In this document: positions 47,681-59,596 of the stretch, in pieces
How the letters are laid out: every line of letters begins with the position of its first letter
Position numbering within the stretch: the first letter of the stretch is position 1
Source of the DNA: Glebionis coronaria
Lineage: Eukaryota > Streptophyta > Magnoliopsida > Asterales > Asteraceae
Direction of reading: 5' to 3'
Length of the DNA: 64,000 bases
Assembly: GCA_025667525.1 (NCBI GenBank)
Contig: CM046878.1
Coordinates: forward strand, 392,526,974 to 392,590,973
Program-made: the position numbers and the translations under genes
The notes under the pieces: generated by a model
Told to the model about the DNA's origin: nothing
The model's input: the letters and a program-made list of their open reading frames with translations, nothing else
Databases searched by the model: none

Positions 47681-47700
47681 GGTTCCCACGGATGGCGCCA
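47681..47700 (-). other. Primer binding site of T1
   Basis: On the minus strand this reads TGGCGCCATCCGTGGGAACC, three bases after the 5' LTR end. TGGCGCC(A/G)TC(C/T)GTGGG is the usual priming site of Tat-lineage elements. Confidence 0.85.
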
Positions 47701-47703
47701 ACT

Positions 47704-48285
47704 TGTTGATAAAAAAGTTGGATGATCCTTGCTTGGCCCGAATTAAGCTTAATTCGGGTAGGATGGGCTCCGGCTCTTGCACCAAGTGAATAACTTGCTG
47801 AGATCCTGCACACTAAAGCAACACGCGTTAGGCTTACCGTGGGAGCGTATCCCACGATTAGACTCCGGCGTGAGAGTAAGTAATCGGCTAGGGTTAGAAA
47901 TCGGTTGTGTGTTGAGAGTATGGAGAATGTAATACCTTTGTGGAACCCTTGGGGGTTCCTTATATAGGCAGTGAAACCCTAATGGGCTCACTGTTACTTC
48001 GGCCCAAGCATAAGATAACCACCATAATTAGCTTAATTGTTATCTTCTAATTATGGTTAGTGTATATCCTATACTTGAAGGTAAATCCCAATCCTAATAA
48101 GATTGTGATTCTGTCTAACCCTGTCCCGGCTGTACCAGGCCGTGGACCGCACACTCTTTACGTGGCTACTATTCATTCAAGGCCATAAGCTTAACTGACA
48201 TTAATCCAACCAATTCGTGATGGGCCGGATGCGGGTAGTACCCGTGGGCCGGGTTCATGACCCGGTTGGGGACTATACGTCATCA
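47704..48285 (-). repeat. 5' LTR of T1
   Basis: On the minus strand it starts TGATGACGTATAG and ends TTATCAACA, about 582 bp. TATATAAG on the minus strand (47959-47966) is a likely TATA box. Confidence 0.82.
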
Positions 48286-48790
48286 TTAATCAACTTTAGT
48301 TTCTTTAAAATTGAACCTAAATCTATCACAACCTCTAAAACTTGACTAAAAATTGGTTCAAAATGTTATCTAAATATTTTGTCACCCTTTTTCAAGACAT
48401 TCTTTGTGAGTGTGTTGCTTTTATGCAACCCTAGCATACTCTAGTTCTAAAAGAGGTAAAAATCCAAGATTTGCAAATTTTTGAAAGAGTCTTATTTTTC
48501 TCTAAAACTTTGAAAAATCATGGTTTCAAGTCCACTGTATGCGGCTCAATAGCAGTTGCGTGGCTCCATATCGATATGGAACCGCCGGTCCCTATAAGGA
48601 ACAGCGGACAGCAAGCCCGTTTTAGCTTATTTTTTGTCTTTCTTCTTTGACCACTGTCTTTGTCAAGATTCTTTGTTTACTCAATTTGGCTAAACAGTCC
48701 TTAAAACCTTTTGTTTTCATTTTAAATCTTTGCCTTCTCTATTTTCTTTAAATTCTTATCTTTTGGGAGTTCTCTTCTTCATCCCTCACA
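48286..48790 (+). other. N3 sequence right of T1 with inverted-repeat module
   Basis: There is no gene. A diverged module begins CCACTGTATGCGGCTC (about 48532) and contains the perfect palindrome TCCATATCGATATGGA (48565-48580) followed by ACCGCCGG. It lies about 210 bp upstream of ORF3. Confidence 0.65.
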
Positions 48791-49360
48791 ATGTCTAATT
48801 CTTCCATTCCTAACCTTGACATATCCTTGTCACAATCTTCTCAACCTAAAGCTTCTTCTTCTAAGCTTTCAAAGAAACCGAAAATCTCGGTTTGACCCGT
48901 TTGGATCAAGAAGAACAAGAATCCTCATGATTCCTCTTATCCTAAACATTCTAAGAATTCTTCTTTCTCTCCGATCAAATATTGGAATGAGACTTACTCT
49001 ATAAATCCAATTACCGGAGAAAAGGAAATTCTTCCACCACCACCACCAAAACCTTTCAACACTCCACAACTCAATTACCTATCTTCTTTCCCAAACCTCA
49101 CTAGGCATTGTGAAAACATCTCTTATCCATTATCTCCCTCTCCACCAAACTCTCATCTTGATGGTCCTCGCCCATCTAATGACTTTATATTTCATCATGG
49201 ATCCTCGTGTGCTTGTTGTCGATTTCAACAAATTGAACTTGCTCATGTTTATGACAAGCTAAATTTCCTTAAATTCCTACTCACTCGACCTCCTCTCAAA
49301 GTTTTCGTTCCCGTGAACAAAACTTCGAATGATGCCTCGTCGTCTTTCCTTTCCAACTGA
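48791..49360 (+). pseudogene. ORF3 of N3, Ser/Pro/Lys-rich, one in-frame stop
   Basis: ATG at 48791 (MSNSSIPNLD) to TGA at 49358 is a single 189-codon frame with one internal TGA (48893), a codon that C to T change makes from CGA. The protein is Ser/Lys-rich and then Pro-rich (a PPPPPKP stretch near 49035). It ends with a CACC motif and a leucine-rich helix (FLKFLLTRPP). The layout mirrors ORF2: basic Ser-rich start, Pro-rich middle, CC-type motif, short helix. I do not recognise it. Confidence 0.6.
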
Positions 49361-50090
49361 GGAACATTTTGTACTTTAGTTGTTTGAGTCAATAAAACTT
49401 AAGCAATCTTGGAAGATTATCACTACTAGAGTAGTTTATGCTTTGTGGTTTTCCATATTTTTTGCTTTAAATATTCATATTATGTGTATGAATATTTCTC
49501 TTGTATGTTCTTTCATATTTGTGTAATATGAATGTTATGTGTGTTATCTTTTTCCCGCTAATTCTTTTTTACACATTTGTTAAAGAGTTGATCATGGTTA
49601 AAATTTATAATTGCTTATGGGTGATTCCATAAATTCTAAATTTTTAACCCCTTGACATTATAATCATTTCATTTGGTTTGGATGTTTCTTTTCTTCCTCT
49701 ATTCCACCAATTGAAGCTTGATGTTGTCAACACACACTCTTTGGACATACTTAGTAAATACTTACTTCTAATTTGATATTTCTTTTCTTCCTCCCTTTCA
49801 AGTTAGTTAGTAGGTAGTGCACATATATACATTGGTGTTTTTTTCTTTCTTCTAACCTTTGTGTAGCATGTCACCTTAGCTCTTTTACTTGGTGCCCCAA
49901 GCAAGGGGGAGTAAGCACGAAGGGGGAGCTACTAGCAAATTCGATTCTTCTCTTCTCCAATGACTTTTGCTAACCTTTTTGCTTCGACAAAGGGGGTGAA
50001 ATGATAGTGAATAAACTCGTTAATAATTCGAATAATTTTATATTTTACGTAAAAGAGTTTATAGTTTGTCGTAATAAAAAAGGGGGAGAT
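49361..50090 (+). other. N3 3' non-coding region and polypurine tract
   Basis: There is no gene. GGGGGAG words lie near 49905 and 49922, with AAAGGGGGTGAAA near 49990. The likely functional PPT is AAAAAAGGGGGAGAT (50076-50090), which directly precedes the 3' LTR. Confidence 0.8.
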
Positions 50091-51707
50091 TGTTAATGCG
50101 AGTGATGCCTAAAAACATTATTAGTGTTAACTAACCTTTCTTAGTTTTGATCACAACAAACTATACAAGACATTTATAGTCAAACACAATCGTAAAACGA
50201 ATTATCTAACAAACACTATCATCAAGGGAATAATCATTACACTAACATATCTTAATCATGTTTAGTGATCATAAAAGTAATTAGCCTTAAAACTCACTTT
50301 TGTCAAATGTGAGAAAAGATTTTTAATAAACTTTCTTTTTAAGAAAATGTTTTATTCGAATGGAAAATGAAAACTTGAATATGACATATTTCAAATGCCA
50401 TAAGAATATTCTTTGAAGGTTTCAAACTGCCCCAGATATTTCAAATCCACTAAAAGACAAAAAAGGAGCGGAGTCTACCTCCGCGGTTCCTTAAGTGCTT
50501 ATGCGGTTCTTTATTGATAAGGAACCGCCTAGTGCAATAAAGAACCGCGCACAGACAGTCGTTGGTTTTTGTCTTCTATAAATAGTGGATCAAATCTACA
50601 TTTTCCATAACCCTTTTTGGACATTTCTTTCAGCCTCCTTTCTCCTTTCTAATCCTAATCATTTGTAAATGATCACTTAATGTGCTAAGTATGTTTACTG
50701 GTGATTATCCTCTTGATCTCCTTCTTTAACTTATCCAAAGAGAAGATCATTCACACACATGTGATGTGATTAAAGATGAAGCCTTGATGAAGATCATCCT
50801 CTCCTAAAGATCTAATCATGTTCATCATTTGTTTATTTGTGTTTTCTATAGATCCAATGTATTTGTGAATACTTGGACTAGTTGTGTTCATCCAAGCTAT
50901 TTGTGAATACTTGGATTAGAGTTGTGTAAGTCCATTGCATATGTGTGTGCTTGGATTTATCTTGTGAAAATCCAAGTTACATGTGTGTACTTGGATATGT
51001 TTAGTTGAGTTGTAATAAGTTGTGTAAGTTCTCACTAAACTATAAAGTGATGTAGTTGTGTCTTGTGAGTTCTTACTAAACTATAAAGTGATGTAGTTGT
51101 TTCGTGTGAAGTTCTCACTTAGCTTGAAAGTGAAGAGTCGTGAAGATTGGTTCTAGCTTTGGATTAGAACTCGACATCTAGCCTTGTGTCAGAAAATGGT
51201 GAAGTAGGCAACGTTGTGAAGATTGGTTCTACCTTTTGATTAGAACTCGACATCTAGCCTTATGTCGTAAAATAGTGAAGTGGGCGACGTTGTGTAGATT
51301 GGTCCTATCTAAGATTAGGTCTCGACATTTAGCTTAGTGTCGGAAAATAATGTAAGCGACGTTGTAAGGTTTTCTCCGCTAAGAAGGGAGCTTGTGGATA
51401 TAGGGGAAATCTCGAGTAAGTGTACTCGAGGAGTAGAGTAGGAGCGAGGATAGAGCTTCGTTGCCGAACCACTATAAATCTTGGTGTCCTCCTATTAGGT
51501 TGTTTCCTTCCTTACTCTTTACTTACTTCCATTATCACTACACTTACTACTTGTCTTTATTAATGCATTAGAATTGAACCTAATCATTATGCAACTAGCT
51601 TTCAAGTAAAAGATAGTTTTGGCACTCACCTAATTGAAAGGAATTTTAATTAGGAGACAAACTGAAGAGAAACTATTCAACCCCCCCCCCCCCTTCTAAT
51701 TTCTACA
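50091..51707 (+). repeat. 3' LTR of N3
   Basis: It starts TGTTAATGCG and ends TTTCTACA after a run of about 13 C. The interleaved inverted-repeat module is at 50483-50548 and the TATA box TATAAATA at 50577-50584. It is longer than the 5' LTR by about 20 bp because of small indels. Confidence 0.92.
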
Positions 51708-51712
51708 TGTTT

Positions 51713-54258
51713 GACCAACTCCAAGGGGCCAAACATTTCTCCAAGATCGATCTGAGGTCTGGCTATCATCAGTTACGGGTGAAAGAGCAGGACATCGCCA
51801 AGACTGCTTTATGTACACGATATAGACACTATGAATCCGTAGTCATGCCATTTGGCCTTACCAATGCTTCAGCAGTTTTCATGGACTTGATGAACCGTAT
51901 CTTCCATGAGTTTCTGGACAAGTTCGTCATTGTCTTCATTGACGATATTCTGATTTTTTCTAAGTAAAAGGAAGAACACGAAGACCATCTTCGTACAGTA
52001 TTACAGATACTTTGCCAGAATCATCTGTATGCTAAGTTCTCCAAATGCAAATTCTGGTTGAGTAAAGTGGCGTTCCTAGGCCACATAGTATCCGCAGAAG
52101 GAATAACCATGGATCCTGCGAAGGTTGATGCTATTACCAAGTGTCTAAGACCGACGTCAGCATCTGAAGCTCGTAGCTTTCTAGGCTTAGCTGGTTACTA
52201 CCGTAGGTTCGTAGAGAACTTTTCCCGACTAGCACTGCCTTTGACCAAACTGATGCGAAAAGGGGAGAAATTCGTCTGGGCGGAAGAAAGAGAGAAGAGC
52301 TTTGAAGACCTAAAGCAGAGGCTGGTATCTACACCTATTCTTAGTCTCCCATATGACATAGGTGGATTTCTGATCTATAGTGATGCTTCAGGGAAGGGCC
52401 TTGGTTGTGTTCTCATGCAACATCGGAAATTGATTGCCTACACATCATGACAGCTTAAGCCTTATGAGGAAAACTATCCTACGCATGACTTGAAACTTGC
52501 TGTAGTCGTGTTTGCACTAAAGATATGGAGGCACTACTTGTATGGCGAATCATGTAATATCTTACAGATCACAAGAGCCTAAAATACATCTTCACTCAGC
52601 GTGAACTAAACATGAGGCAGAGAAGGTGGTTAGAGTTGTTGAAGGATTATGACATTAATCTGCAATATCATCCCGACAAGGCGAATGTAGTGGCAGATGC
52701 CCTTAGTAGAAAGTCGGGTATGATCAACGACTTTAAGATAGAGGAAGAGATTATACGAGACTTGGAGCGACTGGATATTGAGATCATGGTACGTGGACAG
52801 CATGGCTACCTAGCTAATCTTAGAGTGGAGCCTAACTTACTTTCTAGGATCAAAGAAGCTCAGAAGGATGATGGTGAAATCTGGGAAATTATACAAAACT
52901 TAGAGTAGCAGACGGAGTTTCGGTTAGATGACGACGGTATCTTATGGCAGGGCACTAGACTTTGTGTTCCTTATGATCTTACACTCAGGGAGGCGTTATT
53001 GGCAGAAGCTCATAGCTCCTTATTCTCCATTCATCCTGGTTCCACCAAGATGTACTACGACATCAAACAGTATTTCTGGTCGAGTGGTATGAAATAGGAT
53101 GTTGCTACCTATGTCTCCAAATGTCTTACCTTCCAGCAGGTTAAGATCGAGCATCAACGATCTAGTGGTCTACTACAACCATTAGACATTCTAGAGTGGA
53201 AGTGGGACAAGATCACCATGGATTTTGTCACTGGACTTCCGCAGACCAAGAGGAAGAATGATGCCATTTGGGTTATCGTTGACCGAATTACCAAGTCAGC
53301 TCATTTCTTACCGATCTGCAAGTATGATGTGGTTAGCAAACTCGCTGACTTATATCAGCAAGAGATCATGAGACTTCATGGTGCTCTATCCAGTATCGTC
53401 TCGGACAAAGATCCTCGGTTTACTTCGCGATTTTGGAGAAGTCTGCATAAAGCATGGGGCACCAGACTTAAACTTAGCACGACTTTTCATCCTCAAACAG
53501 ACGGACAGTCGGCGCGAATTATTCAGACATTAGAAGACATGCTACGAGCGTGTTCTTTAGAATGGAAAGGAAGTTGGGACGACTACATCTGCTTGGTAGA
53601 ATTTGCATACAAAAACAGTTGGCACGCCAGCATCAAGTATGCACCATTTGAGATGTTGTATGGCAGGAAGTGTCGCGCGCCAATATGCTGGGATTAGGTT
53701 GGCGAGCGAACACTTGAAGGTCCGGAGATGATAGAGGTGACCAACGAGAGAGTCTTTGTAGCTAAGGCGAAACTGCAAGAAGCTCGTGCACGTCAAAAGA
53801 GTTATACCGACAAGCATCGTAGGGATTTGTATTTCAACTTGGGAGATCATGTATTTCTTAAGGTATCACCGGCACGTGGTGTTAGACGTTTTGAAATCAA
53901 AGGAAAACTCAGTCCTCGATTCATCGGACCGTTTGATATCATCGAGCGAGTCAGTGAAGCATCGTATCATTTAGCGTTACCTCCGCATCTTTCTCACGTT
54001 CATGACATTTTCCATGTGTCCTTACAGAGAGGATACAATTATCATCCCCTTCACATGGTTCAGTATCCACTTGAATAGATTCGTGAAGATCTTACTTTCA
54101 TTGAGGAGCCTGAACGAGTTCTTGATCGTCAGGAACGAGTCATGAGGAAGAAGACGATTCCATTCGTCAAAATCCTTTGGAGGGACCATACCGAGCAGGA
54201 AGCCACTTGCGAGACAGAGGAGTCTATCCAGACTTCTTACCCTCATTTCAAGTTTTGA
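51713..54258 (+). pseudogene. pol: Pol of G2, second part: RT palm, RNase H, integrase, chromodomain-like end
   Basis: The frame resumes after the N3 TSD with [20 protein letters not shown]. The RT catalytic FIDD is at 51935-51946. RNase H follows ([16 protein letters not shown], about 52374-52420). A one-base deletion near 52558 shifts the frame. Integrase starts near 53010 and has D in TMDFVTGLP and D in VSDKDPRF. The expected Glu of GQSER is Ala (GCG at 53512-53514), so the DDE triad is broken. The C-terminal region (53728-54078) has GDHVFLKVSP and LSPRFIGPF. The last part (54079-54258), with PERVLDRQERVMRKKTIP then VKILWRDH, looks like the chromodomain of Tekay elements. Stops: TAA 51965, TGA 52448, TAG 52906, 53095, 53695 and 54076. 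Confidence 0.92.
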
Positions 54259-54332
54259 TTCGGGTATGTTCCACTTTCAGTTTACGTTATCTATAATTCG
54301 AGGACGAATTATTCTCTTTAGAGGGGAAGAGT
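54259..54332 (+). other. 3' untranslated end and polypurine tract of G2
   Basis: AGAGGGGAAGAGT (about 54320-54332) is the purine tract priming plus-strand synthesis. It directly precedes TGTAAAAC, the LTR start. Confidence 0.85.
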
Positions 54333-55932
<1,600 letters not shown>

Positions 55933-57803
55933 TGATAGGTGTGAAAACACACATCCTTTTACCACTTAAAGCAATTAAAAACGAGACCAAAACGTGTATT
56001 TAATATCGTAAATGTCGGAATTATGCGTGGTTTGTGTTTTATTGTGTTTTAGGACCAAAAGATGAAAAAGGAAGAAAACACGGGCTGTCACATCGAAGAA
56101 AAAGACAAAAGACGAAGTCAAAAGATCAAAAGTGCAAAAAGAACGGAAGTCAAAGGCTTATTCTGAAGATTTATCGAAGAAAAAGATTAAAGACGGAAGT
56201 TTAACGAAGTCGAAGAACCAAGTCTAATAAAAGAAGAAATTAGAAGACGGGTTCGTTTTATTTATCGACAAATCCCGAGACAAAGTCGAGAACGTCAAGT
56301 TTAATTAAAAGACGAGAAGACTAAAAGAAAGAAGAAAGCAAGGCACCAACCACCTACCAACCGCCTCTCGAATTAATAGAAGACCTTTCATTTCATTGAA
56401 GGAGTTAGTTAATTTTAGTCATTAGTTTATTTTTCAAGTTTAGGAGTAGGAGTAGGATAATTAATTTCTCTCTCTAGATTTATTTCATGTCCTTAATCCT
56501 TCATCTTTAATCTTGTAATCTTGAATCTTTAATCTTCATCTTAAATTCAAGCTTTTTACAATCATTCTCATTCTACCTTTCTTGTTTTTAAATCTTATGT
56601 TTTGATTTGGTTAATCATATAGTTGTTTAATTTTTATGCTTATTGTTTAATTGATGTGTTTGTTTTATTGATCTTATGGTTTTGATGTGTTTGATCTCTT
56701 TAGCTTATTTTATTTAGTGCTTATTGTGTTATTTTCTTATTTTTAATTAAGTGTTTTTAATAGTTTATTTTTATAAAAAGTTGCATTTTTAATATTTAGA
56801 TTATTTAGTGTTTTTAAAGTTTTTAAATTGCGGCTTATTAGCTTTTTCTGAAAATCATTTTGGTTAAACTTTTGGTTAAGTGCTTATTAGATTTTAGCTT
56901 ATTTTCATTTTGCTTATTTTTATGTTATCCGGGTTTTATAAACCCACTTTTCCCGAACTAGGTGTAGAAAATATTATTCCGGATAGTGTAAAAACAATAT
57001 CCCGGATAACTAGCTAAAATAGATATTCCGGATAACACATATATCACATCCGGATAAGACCCCAAAACTTCATTCTGGATAACTCTTATAACATAACCCG
57101 GATAACAATAAAAAAAGCATTCCAGATATAAAAAATGGAATTCCGAATAAAAAGCCAAAGTCAACATTCCGAACAAAAAGCCAAAGTCAACATTCCGTAT
57201 ATCAATTAATTGACATGCTAGCTTGCTAGCTTATTGTTTTCCCGCCAAATAGTTTGTTCCCCATGGGGAACATGCTTCCTATAGTGTAACATTTGTTCCG
57301 TATTCGATCTGGATTTATCCGAAAGTCGTTTTAATTTTTATTCTGAAAGTCAGTTATTTTTAGTTATATTTTTTCGCAAATTTTAGTATTAGTATTTTCT
57401 CGAAAAATTTAAGTTTTAACTTTTATTAAGTGCCCGCTTTAATATTTGTCTTGTTTATTTTTAAAGTAGCCATATAGTCCCATTTCCTTCTTTTTCATTA
57501 ACTAAGTTTTATTTTTAATTCGAAAGTTTATTTTTATTTTCATTTTTATTTTATCTCAAAATTTATTTTTATTTTATTTTTCTTCTTTATTAAGTTTTAT
57601 TTTTCTTTATTTTCTTTATTTTCTTTATTAAATTCATTTGTTATTAGTTTATAACTTTAAAGTTTTCATTTTTAGTTTAAATAGATAATCAACAACCTTT
57701 CTTTTTATTCACCAAGAACGACTGAGTCACACTTTTAACCGGAGATCAATTCGATTAGACGTCGAGAAAAACGAACTTTTAACCTAGCAAAATCCTACTT
57801 TCA
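55933..57803 (+). repeat. 5' LTR of X2
   Basis: It matches 61722-62617 over its first 900 bases. The position that is TATAAATA (62169-62176) in the 3' LTR reads GAATTAATA here (about 56370), so the promoter of the 5' copy has lost its TATA box. Five or more ATTCCGGATA-like words recur at 56970-57200. Confidence 0.85.
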
Positions 57804-58078
57804 AATGGCGCCGCTGCTGGCTCTTTTCGTGAAGATTAACGGTTTTTTGTGTGAGACGCGTTGGATTTTGGGATCCGTTCACTTTTGAACGTTATTTTTC
57901 TTGTCAAATTTTTAAACTTTTTCGATAATCCATAAAAATAAAAAATTTCAAAAATCCAAAAACATTTAAAAAATCATAAAAAATATTTCTTTTTCGAATG
58001 TTTTGCACCAAAAATATTCCTCTTAATCCTCGATTGTGTTTAATTCTTTTTCTTAACCCTTCTTATTTTTAATTCTTC
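57804..58078 (+). other. PBS and leader of X2
   Basis: PBS TGGCGCCGCTGCTGG is at 57806-57820. The leader contains GTGAGACG and then TTGGATTTTGGGATCCGTTC continuing to TTTTGAAC (57861-57890), identical to 17251-17280 of X1. Confidence 0.85.
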
Positions 58079-59596
58079 ATGGATTCGTATGTCTATTGCG
58101 TAGGGTGTGGGAGACCATTGTATTGTTTTCAAACATGTGAATGGTGTACATGTGAGCGGTGCGGAAATGATATCGACAATACACAATTTGGATTTTATCC
58201 CTCTTGCAATTCGATTAACTCATCCTTTGCTTCTAATGCACTTACTCCCCCCTCTTGCATATATTGTGGAAGCGATTCTCATTGGCATGTTTCGTGTCCA
58301 ATTTGATACCCGTCTCATGACGAGCAAGAACCGGGTTACAATTATGACAATGGTAATAGATATCCACAAGACGCACCAGGTTTTTCTCAATACCCGTGTT
58401 GCAATAGTTGTGAGGGCCCTCACGATACTTCTTATTGTCAACCGATAAATTATTATGAACCAACTCCGTGCTATAATTCTGGTTTTCATAATTTTGAACC
58501 CCCACAATACACCCTCCATCATCAACCTTCTTTTGGAATGAGTGAGGAACAACTCACTAGTTTGGCTGGAATTATAGAAAGATTAAATCGACTCCCAACT
58601 ATCTTGCAGGAGGTAAGCCGACAAGAGCAAATATCGAATATCGAGGCTTATACTCCTCCTTTTGTGCGTCCATACTACTATGATGATGATTACGATGATA
58701 ATACTATTTCTTGGAATGATCTTGTTGCTCAACATCCTAGTGCAATTGTAGTTCCTTCTCTCGATATCCCAAATGCGTCTAAGGATTGTGATACATCGAG
58801 TAAGCTTAGTGAATTTGGCCTCGACAACTTATTTGAGGAGGTTTGTGATGTACCGACTTTTGCGGAGTTTACGGAAGAGGTCGCTCTTAATGATGATTTT
58901 TCTCCATGCTATGAGAATTTCACTTTTGAAATTTCTCAATCTCCTCCGGGAGATGAGGGTGATATTGATTTATTCTCTCCGACTTACGAGAAGTTCACCA
59001 CTGAACTTGGTCTTATAGATTAGGTGGAAGATGTTATTCTTCGCAACAAACTATTGAAAGTTCATCTTCTTATTGCTGAAATTGAAGCGTTGAATTCTAC
59101 TCCTATTACCGAGTCTTTACCCCCGTCTCTTACTCCAGTTGAGAATAATGATACATTTATGGAGGAAATCGACATTCTCTCAATACCTCCGGGTATTGAT
59201 GATGATGACACGGAAGGGGATATTATTTTTGATACTTTGATGCATGAAGATATTGTCCCAAGTTCCCCTACCGAGCACCTTTCATCCCATACTTTGGAAA
59301 CCATTACTGAGGATGAGTGCTTTGATCCGGGAGTTGACATTGACCATTCTATGATTGACACCTTTACGGATTTGCCGCTTACTGACCATCAAATGTCTTG
59401 GGAGGATGAAAATTTGCTTCCTTTACCCACCCCACCTCCCGTGGATCATGATTTCACGTACTTTTCGTATGTTGAGCGGACTTTTCTACCCTTCAAGACT
59501 TATCCTCCGGCCTCTCCTTTATTATTTTCCTCCAGGACCGAGGACAATATTTTTGATCCCGGTATTACCTTAGAGGCTTCCCCATGGACCATTTAA
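58079..59596 (+). pseudogene. Cys-rich/acidic ORF of X2, two in-frame stops
   Basis: One 505-codon frame runs from ATG 58079 to TAA 59594, broken only by TGA (58304) and TAG (59021). The N-terminus is Cys-rich (CVGCGRPLYC, CEWCTCERC). A CX2CX4HX4C zinc knuckle (CIYCGSDSHWHVSC, about 58256-58297) and a further CX2CX3HX4C cluster near 58398-58436 follow. The centre (58538-59023) and C-terminus are very acidic, with EEIDILSIPPGIDDDDTEGD and ECFDPGVDID, then FDPGITLEASP. From memory, the MEEIDL..PPGI, ECFDPG and EDxIFDPGI motifs in this order are common in Asteraceae proteins next to Athila-like elements. A nucleic acid binding or Gag-accessory role is possible but unproven. Confidence 0.7.

Larger units (their letters stand above)
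43055..48285 (-). mobile_element. T1: Tat-lineage gypsy remnant on the minus strand, lacking integrase
   Basis: On the minus strand the order is 5' LTR (48285-47704), PBS, gag, protease, RT, RNase H, a second RNase H-like domain, a short piece of pol after RNase H, then only about 65 bp of LTR end (43120-43055). Two RNase H-like domains are typical of the Tat/Ogre branch. Nearly all of integrase and most of the 3' LTR are missing, so an internal deletion joined pol directly to the LTR end. Flanks TTGCT (left) and TTAAT (right) do not form a clear target duplication. Confidence 0.9.

Noticed and set aside
43050..48290. Target duplication for T1 (TTGCT and TTAAT)
   Set aside because: Only three of five bases agree; the right LTR boundary is also uncertain by a few bases.
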